Origin: Algoriphagus aquimarinus
Lineage (GTDB): Bacteria > Bacteroidota > Bacteroidia > Cytophagales > Cyclobacteriaceae
Assembly (NCBI RefSeq): GCF_007997215.1
Contig: NZ_VORW01000022.1
Span: 1-64,000 of the forward strand
Reading direction: 5' to 3'
Length of the DNA: 64,000 nt
This document shows positions 1 through 7,734 of this stretch, piece by piece (position 1 is the first letter of the stretch; each line of letters opens with the position of its first letter). The position numbers and the translations under genes are program-made. The notes below the pieces were generated by a model that saw only the letters and a program-made list of their open reading frames with translations, had not been told where the DNA came from and did no database searches.

Positions 1-10
1 TTCCAATTTA

Positions 11-116
11 GGCGGCCTAGCGCAGGGGTCCCACCTCTTCCCATCCCGAACAGAGAAGTTAAGCCCTGCAGCGCCGATGGTACTGGGGTTACACCCGGGA
101 GAGTAGGTCGCCGCCT
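11..116 (+). rRNA. rrf: 5S ribosomal RNA
   Basis: The stretch carries the conserved 5S core words CCCATCCCGAACAGAGAAG and GCGCCGATGGTACT. Its ends, GGCGGCC and GGTCGCCGCC, can pair as helix I. It lies at the left edge of the window, so 16S and 23S genes of the same operon are expected just upstream. A terminator follows directly. The exact ends are approximate. Confidence 0.95.
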
Positions 117-127
117 CATTTATTCAA

Positions 128-154
128 AAGCCAGCTTTAATAGCTGGCTTTTTT
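128..154 (+). terminator. rRNA operon terminator
   Basis: A 9-bp stem (AAGCCAGCT / AGCTGGCTT) with a 5-nt loop is followed by a T run. It starts about 12 nt after the 5S gene and is a clear intrinsic terminator. Confidence 0.9.
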
Positions 155-180
155 GCGTTTAACCCATTATTGTTTTGATA

Positions 181-255
181 CTATTACATCCAACAGAGCA
201 GCCCACGATAGGAATCGGGAGCAGCCTCATTTATTCAAGCCCTTTGGTTTTTTTA
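181..255 (+). repeat. 75-bp direct repeat, left copy
   Basis: This copy is nearly identical to 1598-1672; I count two mismatches. The two copies abut the left and right ends of the insertion sequence. The unit contains CCTCATTTATTCAA, which also follows the 5S gene at 113-126, so it may derive from an rRNA-operon tail. Confidence 0.85.
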
Positions 256-289
256 CGGATCAGTCGGAATATCTGGGGAGCAGGTTCTT

Positions 290-1263
290 TTAAGCATAGA
301 TATTAGATAGTCTGAACAGGAAGAATTCAATGTTAGTGACACCTCTGAACTGAGCCCTGAATGCTTTTATTTTTGCATTGAATGATTCTGCTGATGCATT
401 TGTACTCCTGTTTTCAAAGAAGTTAAGAATGGAAGTGTAGTGATTCTGTATGGTTCTGGAGACTGTGTTGAATAATTTGAAGCCTGCTTCTTCTACTTCA
501 TTAGTTTGTAGGCTTTTTCCAGATCAGGGTAGCGCTGGAAGAGAATCTCGGCCCGGTGTGCCTGTGACACCGTCCATTTATCTTCTCCTTTGAAAAGTAG
601 GTATCTGCTTCTGGCCAACAGTTGTTTTTCTGTATCGCTATTTTCGAGCTTGTGTGGGATAAATACTTTTTTACACTCTCTACTGAGCTCCATTTCTTTA
701 TTCTCCTGTTCAATAGCATCCCATCTGTGAGAGATTCTCATCTCCTGAACCGCGTCATAGACCAGCTTCTGAACATGAAATCGGTCAGTGACCAATTGGG
801 CTTTGGGAAAACTACGGCGTACGATCTTTTCCATGCTGGCAGCCATATCCAGCGTCACTTCCTCTACCTTCTTCCTTTTATTCTCGGGTAGTTGCCTGAG
901 AATAGTGTTTACTGTTTCACTGTCCGTCCCTTTTATCATGGCCACCAGAGCTCCCTTCTTTCCTTTAGCTGTTTTATTGGTCAGGATAGTATACAGTTCT
1001 CCTTGGGACAGGGCTGTTTCATCAATGCTGAGATGTGTTCCCAGGTTTTCAGGAAAGAGAATCCAGTCTTTGGCATGTGGACGTTGTGGCCAGTCCAGAA
1101 AGCTACTCAGATGGAAAACGTATTGATGCTCAAGGGTTTTTCCGTTTACATGAAAGTTCTCAGCTAGGCTTTTGCAGCTTACCGGCGATGAATCCAGTCG
1201 TTCCTTTTTAAAAAAAGCGCGAATTCCTCTGTCATCCGCGTGCCGTTTGCCACCAAGCTCCAA
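290..1263 (-). pseudogene. ISAon1-like transposase catalytic frame (frameshifted)
   Basis: The frame from 1263 encodes a transposase core with the DDE-type phrases LSIDETAL and VTDRFHVQKLV, but it stops after AYKLMK at 493. Downstream, in the -1 frame, the family C-terminus continues to a stop at 290-292. It reads EAGFKLFNTVSRTI and then RSTNASAESFNAKIKAF. The junction is shorter than I expect for the family, consistent with a small deletion plus frameshift. The start at 1263 is only the first ATG, because the frame is probably entered by ribosomal frameshifting from the upstream frame. The protein is very likely non-functional. Confidence 0.8.
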
Positions 1264-1553
1264 TCCCTGCTCACATTCGTGCCTGTCTGTTCATTGAGCC
1301 ACTTCCTTCTTTTAATGTTAAGAAAACAGGCTTTGCCACGTAACGGAAAGTCCTGAATGCTCACCTGGTCATAAAAACCTTTTGAGGTGAGTTTTGATCC
1401 CTGAAGATGCTCGGGATGAATATTGAGCTCTTCCAGATAAATGTGGTAAGCATTGTCTTTGAGTCCCGCTGAAGTAACCTTGAAAAATTCAAGCAGGCCC
1501 TGAGGCAAAAGCAAGCTGAGGTAGTCCTTTTCTTCCAATTCTTTTTTTAGCAA
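1179..1553 (-). CDS. ISAon1-type transposase N-terminal region protein
   Basis: A 124-residue frame precedes and overlaps the catalytic frame by 85 nt. It contains basic and leucine-rich stretches but no catalytic residues. At 1205-1216 (minus strand) the overlap has seven T then five A, read as CTT TTT TTA AAA in this frame. A -1 slip there leads directly into the catalytic frame. By family analogy this is the DNA-binding part of a fused transposase. With the catalytic half broken, this frame is probably a relic even though it is open. Confidence 0.65.
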   Translation of the reverse strand: MLKKELEEKDYLSLLLPQGLLEFFKVTSAGLKDNAYHIYLEELNIHPEHLQGSKLTSKGFYDQVSIQDFPLRGKACFLNIKRRKWLNEQTGTNVSRDWSLVANGTRMTEEFALFLKRNDWIHRR

Positions 1554-1597
1554 AGAAAATGGATTGTGTCAATTCCCCCAACTTTTAGGACTGATCC

Positions 1598-1672
1598 CTA
1601 TTACATCCAGCAGAGCAGCCCAAGATAGGAATCGGGAGCAGCCTCATTTATTCAAGCCCTTTGGTTTTTTTA
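1598..1672 (+). repeat. 75-bp direct repeat, right copy
   Basis: This copy begins immediately after the right inverted repeat of the insertion sequence and matches 181-255. It ends in the same T run. Confidence 0.85.
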
Positions 1673-1704
1673 CCTTTTCCTTTTAGTAAACCTGAAGCTA
1701 GATA

Positions 1705-1734
1705 TTGCTTTAGCAGAATCACTTAGTATCTTAG
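1705..1734 (+). promoter_or_regulatory. possible promoter of the leader/phhA/his unit
   Basis: TTG at 1705-1707, a 19-bp spacer, and TATCTTAG at 1727-1734 match the Bacteroidota -33/-7 pattern with one mismatch in the -7 box. Transcription would begin very close to the leader ATG. Confidence 0.35.
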
Positions 1735-1738
1735 CGCT

Positions 1739-1792
1739 ATGAATCCAACACCAAGAACTTTCGTACATCATTCTTACTACCATCTTCGATGA
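1739..1792 (+). CDS. candidate leader peptide rich in His and Tyr
   Basis: ATG opens a 17-residue frame, MNPTPRTFVHHSYYHLR, ending in TGA. Six of the ten residues from F8 to R17 are Phe, His or Tyr (F, HH, YY, H). A perfect intrinsic terminator starts 38 nt after the stop, and the next genes make tyrosine (phenylalanine hydroxylase) and histidine (hisHAF-IE). This is the arrangement of a ribosome-mediated attenuator. No homology is claimed; the call rests on composition, position and foldable RNA. Confidence 0.6.
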   Translation: MNPTPRTFVHHSYYHLR

Positions 1793-1793
1793 A

Positions 1794-1863
1794 GGGATAG
1801 GATGACTATGATTTTTTGGTAAAAAAATATAGAGGCCTATTCCCAATGGAATAGGCCTCTTTT
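1794..1863 (+). promoter_or_regulatory. candidate transcription attenuator (antiterminator/terminator)
   Basis: GGGATAGG at 1794-1801 can pair with CCTATTCC at 1836-1843, using one G-U pair. The second segment is the 5' arm of the terminator at 1831-1863, so the two folds exclude each other. CTTC inside the leader codons can pair with GAAG just after the stop, which would free the terminator when translation finishes. This is the classical three-region layout. The fold was derived by eye. Confidence 0.55.
1831..1863 (+). terminator. intrinsic terminator in the leader region
   Basis: A 13-bp perfect stem (AGAGGCCTATTCC / GGAATAGGCCTCT) with a 4-nt loop is followed by TTTT. It stands between the leader peptide and phhA rather than after a long gene. 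Confidence 0.85.
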
Positions 1864-1993
1864 AGTTTCAAGTCGCTGTGATACTGCTTCTTCAGAAGCA
1901 GCTTCAATACAACCCGTTTCCTGCTTTTGGAGAATCAACGCAACTAGTATTATTTAGAATAGTTAACTAGAGTACAGAATATACCCAAATACC

Positions 1994-2785
1994 ATGAACA
2001 CAAACACAAACACAAAACAAAAAGAATGGGTCTTTAGTGACCAACGACTGCAAAAGCTTAGGCAACAGTATGAAATCTACACTCCGGAAGATTTTAAGGT
2101 ATGGAAAATCCTCTTTGAGCGACAGATGCCGAATTTACCAAAAGCTGCTTCTAAAGCTTATCTGGAAGGAGTGGAGCAAGTCAAGTTTACAGCTGATAAA
2201 ATTGCCAATTTCGATGAGTTGAATCAGGTTTTAGCCAAAAGCACAGGTTGGGAAGTGCAGGTGGTACCTGGGCTGATCGATGATGATTTATTCTTTGGGT
2301 TGTTGAATAACAGAAGGTTTCCTTCCTCGACCTGGCTTCGCACGATGGAGCAACTCGATTATTTTGAAGAACCTGATATGTTTCATGATGCTTTTGCGCA
2401 CATGCCATTGCTGACAAATCAGCCCTATGTGGATTTTCTAGAAAACCTTTCTGGGATCGCTCTAAAGCATATTGATAATCCTTGGGCGATCCAATTGCTG
2501 AGTAGGATTTATTGGTTTACGATTGAGTTTGGGCTCATTAATGAAGAAGGGGAGTTAAAAATATACGGTGCGGGGATCCTAAGTTCGGCTGGAGAGACTA
2601 AATTTAGCCTTTCAAACGAACCTATCCATCTCGCATATGATGTTCGGAAGATTTTGAATCAGGAATACTCGAAAAATCGCTTTCAGGATAAATACTTTGT
2701 GATAGATAGTTATGAGCAACTTTATGAGTCATTACCAGAAATTGAAGCGGTACTTGAAGAGATGCTTTTAGAAAAAAGACAATAG
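1994..2785 (+). CDS. phhA: phenylalanine 4-monooxygenase
   Basis: This 263-residue protein is a single-domain aromatic amino acid hydroxylase that converts L-Phe to L-Tyr with a pterin cofactor, Fe(II) and O2. The iron site is visible. The motif EPDMFHDAFAHMPLL supplies H131 and H136, and WFTIEFGL supplies E178. RRFPSSTWLR upstream and GAGILSSAGE downstream also fit the family. There is no N-terminal ACT regulatory domain, as is usual for bacterial enzymes of about 260-300 residues. It is the first large gene after the leader and terminator, 72 bp before hisH, suggesting co-transcription with the histidine genes. The start gives the repetitive MNTNTNTK; no better start is visible. Confidence 0.93.
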   Translation: MNTNTNTKQKEWVFSDQRLQKLRQQYEIYTPEDFKVWKILFERQMPNLPKAASKAYLEGVEQVKFTADKIANFDELNQVLAKSTGWEVQVVPGLIDDDLFFGLLNNRRFPSSTWLRTMEQLDYFEEPDMFHDAFAHMPLLTNQPYVDFLENLSGIALKHIDNPWAIQLLSRIYWFTIEFGLINEEGELKIYGAGILSSAGETKFSLSNEPIHLAYDVRKILNQEYSKNRFQDKYFVIDSYEQLYESLPEIEAVLEEMLLEKRQ

Positions 2786-2857
2786 ACATTAGATGCTAGA
2801 CATAAGATGAGAGACTACTAGTCTTGAATCTTGTATCTAGCGTCTTGATACTTAAAA

Positions 2858-3454
2858 ATGAAAATAGCAGTAATCAAATATAATTCCGGCAATGTACAGT
2901 CGGTGCTTTACGCTTTGGAAAGGCTAGGGGCAAATGCTGAACTGACTGATGACCCAGAAGTAATCCGCGCAGCAGATAAAGTGATTTTCCCCGGTCAAGG
3001 CGAAGCTAGCACTGCCATGAGATACTTGAAGGAGCGAAAGCTTGATCAATTGATCTCAGACATCAAACAACCTTTTTTGGGGGTATGTCTAGGCTTGCAA
3101 TTGCTTTGTGAATATTCTGAGGAAAATGATACAGCCTGTTTGGGTATTTTTCCTGTGAAAGTAAAGCGATTTGTGCCTGAGAATTCTCAGGAGTTCAAAG
3201 TGCCACACGTGGGCTGGAATGAACTGGAGAATTTGAAGGATAATCCATTGCTTAAAGATCTTCCCGCTGAGCCATTTGTCTATTATGTACATAGCTTTTA
3301 TGCTGAGTTGAGCGAAGAGACTATAGCTCAGACGCATTACATTCATGATTTCTCAGCCATGCTCCATCGGGATAATTACTATGCCATTCAGGCACACCCA
3401 GAGAAAAGTGGGTTAGTAGGAGAGAAGTTATTGAGCAATTTCCTCAGTATTTAA
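2858..3454 (+). CDS. hisH: imidazole glycerol phosphate synthase, glutaminase subunit
   Basis: HisH (198 residues) hydrolyses glutamine and channels ammonia to HisF, which makes IGP and AICAR from PRFAR. It is a class I glutamine amidotransferase. The nucleophile C77 lies in GVCLGLQLL, and H180 and E182 of AHPEKSG complete the triad. The oxyanion strand FPGQGEAS is near residue 44. The usual length is about 200, so it is complete. It lies between phhA and hisA on the same strand. Confidence 0.96.
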   Translation: MKIAVIKYNSGNVQSVLYALERLGANAELTDDPEVIRAADKVIFPGQGEASTAMRYLKERKLDQLISDIKQPFLGVCLGLQLLCEYSEENDTACLGIFPVKVKRFVPENSQEFKVPHVGWNELENLKDNPLLKDLPAEPFVYYVHSFYAELSEETIAQTHYIHDFSAMLHRDNYYAIQAHPEKSGLVGEKLLSNFLSI

Positions 3455-3545
3455 TTGGAATTAATTTCGATTTATGAAGCACTATTTACGAGATTGTTGG
3501 AACCCCGAATTTGATCTTTAGTGCTTTAAATTTGTGATTCTATGT

Positions 3546-3600
3546 TTGAGGTTCATATCTATGTCGTAATTCAAAAATCGTAAATCGTAATTTTCCAATC
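3546..3600 (+). repeat. intergenic repeat upstream of hisA
   Basis: The segment begins TTGAGGTTCATATC and continues with repeated TCGTAAAT words. A related copy is at 4467-4522. Each copy ends about 30-37 nt before the next his gene. Confidence 0.6.
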
Positions 3601-3630
3601 TTTCAATTTTCAAATCTTCCAATTCAAAAA

Positions 3631-4350
3631 ATGGAAATAATCCCAGCAATCGACCTCATCGGAGGCAAATGTGTCCGACTTAGTCAGGGCGATTACAGCA
3701 GTAAAAAAGAGTACCACGACGACCCGTTGGAGATGGCCAAGCGCTTTGAAGGTGCTGGAATCAGAAGATTGCATCTAGTGGATCTGGATGGAGCCAAAGC
3801 CAAAAAGATAGTAAATGCTGATGTATTGCAGCGAATTAGCGGCAACACGAGCCTTCAGGTTGATTTTGGAGGAGGCATCCAAGCTGACGAGGAAATAGAG
3901 AAAGCATTCAGTTTGGGAGCAAAGCAAGTGACGGGAGGAAGTATTGCGGTGAAAAATGCAGTGCTGTTTGAAGCTTGGATTACGAAATACGGTTCTGAAA
4001 AAATTATCCTTGGAGCAGATGCTAAAAACAAGAAAATAGCTGTGGGAGGTTGGGAAGAGACTACTTCGGTGGATTTAATTCCTTTTATCAAAGACTATGT
4101 AGCAAAGGGTATTAGCTATGTGATCTGTACTGATGTAGCTAAAGACGGTTTACTTCAAGGTCCTTCAACTGATTTATACAAAGAGATTTTGGAAGAAATT
4201 CCGGGGGTAAAATTGATAGCAAGTGGGGGAGTATCCTCTGTCAAAGACCTAGAAGAACTGGAGAAGATTGGTGTCTATGGAACGATTGTAGGGAAAGCAT
4301 ATTACGAAGGAAGAGTGACCTTGGAGGAACTCGCTTCATTTATCCATTGA
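3631..4350 (+). CDS. hisA: ProFAR isomerase (HisA)
   Basis: This is a 239-residue TIM-barrel enzyme that isomerises ProFAR to PRFAR in histidine synthesis. The two catalytic aspartates are visible as D8 in IPAIDLIGG and D130 in LGADAKN. The phosphate-binding glycine loops are VDFGGGIQ near residue 77 and IASGGVSS near residue 191. The length is normal. It precedes hisF, whose product uses PRFAR. A 208-bp gap with repeated sequence separates the two. Confidence 0.96.
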   Translation: MEIIPAIDLIGGKCVRLSQGDYSSKKEYHDDPLEMAKRFEGAGIRRLHLVDLDGAKAKKIVNADVLQRISGNTSLQVDFGGGIQADEEIEKAFSLGAKQVTGGSIAVKNAVLFEAWITKYGSEKIILGADAKNKKIAVGGWEETTSVDLIPFIKDYVAKGISYVICTDVAKDGLLQGPSTDLYKEILEEIPGVKLIASGGVSSVKDLEELEKIGVYGTIVGKAYYEGRVTLEELASFIH

Positions 4351-4466
4351 AAAGATATTATCGTAATATTTACGACTTACGATATTGGATTTACGAGGCC
4401 TATTTTAGTGTTGACCATTATCCCAATCTTTAGCTTTTCAAAATGGCAAGACTCGAAGATTAAGGA

Positions 4467-4522
4467 TTGAGGTTCAAATCAACGTCGTAAATCGTACTTC
4501 GTAAATCCTAAATTTCCCAATA
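4467..4522 (+). repeat. intergenic repeat upstream of hisF
   Basis: The segment begins TTGAGGTTCAAATC and contains CGTCGTAAATCGTA. It resembles 3546-3600. The inverted words CGTAAATA/TATTTACG also occur nearby at 4365-4400. Confidence 0.6.
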
Positions 4523-4558
4523 ACTAATTTTAAATAGTGAAGTTTTGAATACAAGAAG

Positions 4559-5314
4559 ATGTTAACCAAAAGAATAATCCCCTGTCTGGATATAAAAGAT
4601 GGTCGTACGGTCAAAGGAGTGAACTTTGTGGAGCTTCGAGATGCTGGTGATCCGGTGGAGTTAGCAAAGATTTACTCTGACGAAGGGGCTGACGAACTGG
4701 TTTTTTTGGATATCACTGCTACGGTGGATAAGCGTAAAACCTTAGCCGAACTTGTAACTAAAGTGGCCAAAGCCATCAATATTCCATTTACAGTTGGCGG
4801 CGGGATATCTACGGTGGAAGATGTTAAGTTTCTACTGAATGCCGGAGCTGACAAAATCTCCATCAATTCGGCTGCCGTACACAATCCCCAAATCATCAAT
4901 GAAATGGCTGCCGAATTCGGTTCGCAATGTATTGTGGTGGCGATCGATACTAGAAATGTAGACGGAATTGATTTTGTACATACGCACGGGGGTAGAAAAG
5001 CAACCCTACTGAGAACTCAAGCTTGGGCTCAGGAAGTGTGTGATCGAGGGGCTGGAGAGATCTTATTGACGTCCATGGATCATGACGGAACCAAAGCTGG
5101 TTTCTCCAATGAGCTTTTGGCGGAGATATCATCTGCGCTTTCTATTCCAGTGATTGCCTCGGGTGGAGCAGGAAGTATGGAACATTTCAAAGATGTGTTT
5201 ACCTTCGGGAAAGCGGATGCTGCCTTGGCGGCGAGTATTTTTCACTTTAAAGAAATAGGAATTCCTGAATTGAAGAGCTTTCTCTCCAATTCTGATATCA
5301 GTATAAGAAAATAA
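4559..5314 (+). CDS. hisF: imidazole glycerol phosphate synthase, cyclase subunit
   Basis: HisF (251 residues) takes ammonia from HisH and cyclises PRFAR to imidazole glycerol phosphate plus AICAR. The N-terminus MLTKRIIPCLDIKDG carries catalytic D11, and VVAIDTRN carries D130. Phosphate loops TVGGGIST and IASGGAGS are present. Length and start match the family exactly. HisIE starts 3 bp after the stop, so the two are translationally close. Confidence 0.97.
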   Translation: MLTKRIIPCLDIKDGRTVKGVNFVELRDAGDPVELAKIYSDEGADELVFLDITATVDKRKTLAELVTKVAKAINIPFTVGGGISTVEDVKFLLNAGADKISINSAAVHNPQIINEMAAEFGSQCIVVAIDTRNVDGIDFVHTHGGRKATLLRTQAWAQEVCDRGAGEILLTSMDHDGTKAGFSNELLAEISSALSIPVIASGGAGSMEHFKDVFTFGKADAALAASIFHFKEIGIPELKSFLSNSDISIRK

Positions 5315-5317
5315 GTA

Positions 5318-5926
5318 ATGAGCGAAAGAAGTATAGATTTTAAAAAAATGGATGGATTGGTGCCGGCAATCGTGCAGGATTCCATTAGTGGTAAAGTCTT
5401 GATGCAAGGCTATATGAATGAGGAAGCTTTGGCAAAAACCAAGGAAACCAATCAGGTCACATTTTTCAGCCGCAGTAAAAACCGTCTCTGGACAAAAGGC
5501 GAGACTTCCGGTAATTTTATGGAGTTGGTAAGCATTGCTATTGATTGCGATGGAGATTCGATTTTGGTGAAAGCCAATCCAAGTGGCCCAGTTTGTCATA
5601 CGGGTTCGGATACCTGCTTTGATGAGGTCAATGCTTCAAAAACCGTATTCATTGATCAATTAAGAGCTATTATCAAGGATCGCAAAAACAATCCAACAGA
5701 CACTTCTTATACTGCTTCTCTTTTTGCCAAAGGCATTAATAAAGTAGCTCAAAAAGTAGGTGAGGAAGCGGTGGAGATAGTGATCGAAGCAAAGGACGAT
5801 AACAAGGAACTCTTTATGGGTGAGGCAGCCGATTTACTTTATCATTATTTAGTCTTACTAGAAGCTAAAGGCTATGAACTAGACGAGGTGATGGATGTGC
5901 TGATTGATAGGCATAAGAAAAAGTAA
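5318..5926 (+). CDS. hisIE: bifunctional phosphoribosyl-AMP cyclohydrolase / PR-ATP pyrophosphatase
   Basis: The 202-residue fusion performs steps 2 and 3 of histidine synthesis. The N-terminal HisI domain (about 1-105) shows LWTKGETSGN and the metal site D76-C77-D78-G-D80, with C93 and C100 in the segment PVCHTGSDTC. The C-terminal HisE domain (about 115-202) has the helical motif KVGEEAVEIVIEAK and ends with a lysine-rich tail. A strong terminator follows, closing the operon. hisG, hisD, hisC and hisB are not in this window. Confidence 0.96.
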   Translation: MSERSIDFKKMDGLVPAIVQDSISGKVLMQGYMNEEALAKTKETNQVTFFSRSKNRLWTKGETSGNFMELVSIAIDCDGDSILVKANPSGPVCHTGSDTCFDEVNASKTVFIDQLRAIIKDRKNNPTDTSYTASLFAKGINKVAQKVGEEAVEIVIEAKDDNKELFMGEAADLLYHYLVLLEAKGYELDEVMDVLIDRHKKK

Positions 5927-5984
5927 GGATATTTGGTGGTCAATGTAGACACTGGTCACACTAAATGAATGTTATAAAAGCTCT

Positions 5985-6012
5985 AGGGTTGAAGATAATT
6001 CAACCCTTTTTC
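5985..6012 (+). terminator. terminator after the his operon
   Basis: An 8-bp stem (AGGGTTGA / TCAACCCT) with a 7-nt loop is followed by TTTTTC. It begins 59 bp after hisIE. Confidence 0.85.
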
Positions 6013-6132
6013 TTTGTGGCAAGTAGAATTCCTTAACTTTTTATTTCATCCCCCAGATCGAGATTAATATATCAATCGATAAGCACAAGATTCATTTGTA
6101 AGTGCTTTTTTAACTAACAGAATTTTCAGCTT

Positions 6133-7734
6133 ATGAAAAACAAGTACGTAGATATCCATAATCCTGTATTTTTCCCAACAGTCATTTTGTTGGTTGTATT
6201 TATGGCGGTTACGATTATTGTCGGTGAACCCATGCTGGTTTTATTTGATTCCTTTAAAACTTTTGTGACAGAAAAGACGGGTTGGTTATTCATTTTGGCA
6301 GTCAACTTTTTTATAGTTTTCTGCCTTTATCTAGGCTTTAGTAAATATGGTTCTATCAGATTGGGAGGAAAAGACGCTAAGCCGGACTTTTCTACCAGTT
6401 CTTGGTTTTCCATGCTTTTTAGCGCGGGGATGGGCATTGGCTTATTATTCTATGGTGTGGCTGAGCCAGTTTCTCATTATGCCAAACCTCCGGTAGCAGA
6501 TCCCTTTACTGTAGAATCGGCGCAGGACGCGATGAGTTTTACATTTTTGCATTGGGGAATTCATGCCTGGGCCATCTATGCAGTGGTAGCATTGTCCCTG
6601 GCTTTCTTTGCCTTTAACAGAAATATGCCGTTGACTATGCGGTCTGTTTTTTATCCTGTACTGGGTGACAGGATTTATGGTTGGATGGGAGATGTGATTG
6701 ATGTTTTCTCTGTATTGGCTACCATATTTGGTTTGGCGACTTCACTGGGAATCGGCGTACGACAAGTGAGCGGGGGACTTTCCTATGTGTTCGGTACTCC
6801 AAATAACGTTTGGGTTCAGGTAGCCTTAATTGCTGGGATTACTGCCATAGCCACGATCTCGGTAGTGTCTGGAGTAGACAAAGGGGTGAAGTTCCTAAGT
6901 GAATGGAATGTGCGAATAGCAGCTTTGCTTTTATTATTCGTGTTGATTTTCGGTCCTAGCCTATTTGTGTTTAAGTCATTTATACAAAACATGGGTGTCT
7001 ATGCCAATGAACTGGTAGAATTGTCAACTTGGACTGAAGCTTTTGTAAATAAAAAATGGCAGGGAGACTGGACAGTGTTTTATTGGGCTTGGTGGATATC
7101 CTGGTCACCTTTTGTTGGAATGTTCATTGCCCGGATTTCAAAAGGGAGAACGATTCGTGAGTTTATTTTTGGGGTATTATTAGCGCCAAGCATTTTGACT
7201 TTCTTTTGGATGACGACCTTGGGTGGTTCTGCTATCTTTTTAGACATGCAGGATACATTAGCTGGGGGAAATCATGAATTTGCCAAGGCAATAATCTCAG
7301 ACGAATCCACTGCCTTATTTGTCTTTCTGGAGAAATTCCCGTTGAGAATGGTTGGGTCTATTTTAGGAATACTATTGGTTGCTAGCTTTTTCGTGACTTC
7401 CTCTGATTCTGGATCTTTAGTGGTCGATAGTATCACTTCTGGTGGTAAATTAAACACACCTACTCCTCAGCATGTATTTTGGGCAACTACCGAAGGTGCT
7501 GTTGCCGCAGTATTGCTAATGGGTGGTGGACTCACTGCTTTGCAAACGGCGACGATTTCGACCGGTTTGCCTTTTCTCTTTATCTTAACAGTCATGTGTT
7601 ATTCACTGCTGAAAGGAGTGAAAAAGGAATACGCCATGGACAAGCAACTGGCAGATGAGATAGATCAAAAATCCTATACCAACCGCTTGACGAAAGTAAT
7701 AATTAAGCAAATCGATAAAGATAAAAAGCCATGA
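6133..7734 (+). CDS. BCCT family betaine/choline/carnitine transporter
   Basis: A 533-residue inner-membrane protein with about 12 hydrophobic segments. It carries the family signatures GMGIGLLFYGVAEP near residue 98 and the Trp-rich WAWWISWSPFVGMFIARIS near residue 318. SSDSGSLVVDSITSGG near the end also fits. BCCT proteins import quaternary ammonium osmolytes, usually with Na+ or H+; the exact substrate cannot be read here. The stop overlaps the start of the UspA gene (ATGA), so the two are one transcription unit. Osmotic stress use is inferred from the family only. Confidence 0.93.
   Translation: MKNKYVDIHNPVFFPTVILLVVFMAVTIIVGEPMLVLFDSFKTFVTEKTGWLFILAVNFFIVFCLYLGFSKYGSIRLGGKDAKPDFSTSSWFSMLFSAGMGIGLLFYGVAEPVSHYAKPPVADPFTVESAQDAMSFTFLHWGIHAWAIYAVVALSLAFFAFNRNMPLTMRSVFYPVLGDRIYGWMGDVIDVFSVLATIFGLATSLGIGVRQVSGGLSYVFGTPNNVWVQVALIAGITAIATISVVSGVDKGVKFLSEWNVRIAALLLLFVLIFGPSLFVFKSFIQNMGVYANELVELSTWTEAFVNKKWQGDWTVFYWAWWISWSPFVGMFIARISKGRTIREFIFGVLLAPSILTFFWMTTLGGSAIFLDMQDTLAGGNHEFAKAIISDESTALFVFLEKFPLRMVGSILGILLVASFFVTSSDSGSLVVDSITSGGKLNTPTPQHVFWATTEGAVAAVLLMGGGLTALQTATISTGLPFLFILTVMCYSLLKGVKKEYAMDKQLADEIDQKSYTNRLTKVIIKQIDKDKKP

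Larger units (their letters stand above)
256..1598 (-). mobile_element. ISAon1-type insertion sequence, degenerate
   Basis: The element is bounded by imperfect inverted repeats of about 25 bp. GGATCAGTC at 257-265 faces its complement at 1589-1597, and in both ends it is followed after 9 nt by a G-rich block. Inside are two overlapping minus-strand frames encoding a DDE transposase. The N-terminal frame resembles the separate N-terminal region protein annotated in ISAon1-like elements of Bacteroidota; the family name is from memory. The transposase C-terminus is frameshifted, so the copy is probably not autonomous. The flanks are 75-bp direct repeats, far longer than a normal target duplication. 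Confidence 0.75.

Noticed and set aside
1881..1901. CTGCTTCT-tc-AGAAGCAG hairpin as a second terminator before phhA
   Set aside because: It is a good stem but has a 2-nt loop and no T run, so it was not called a terminator. It may still affect phhA translation.
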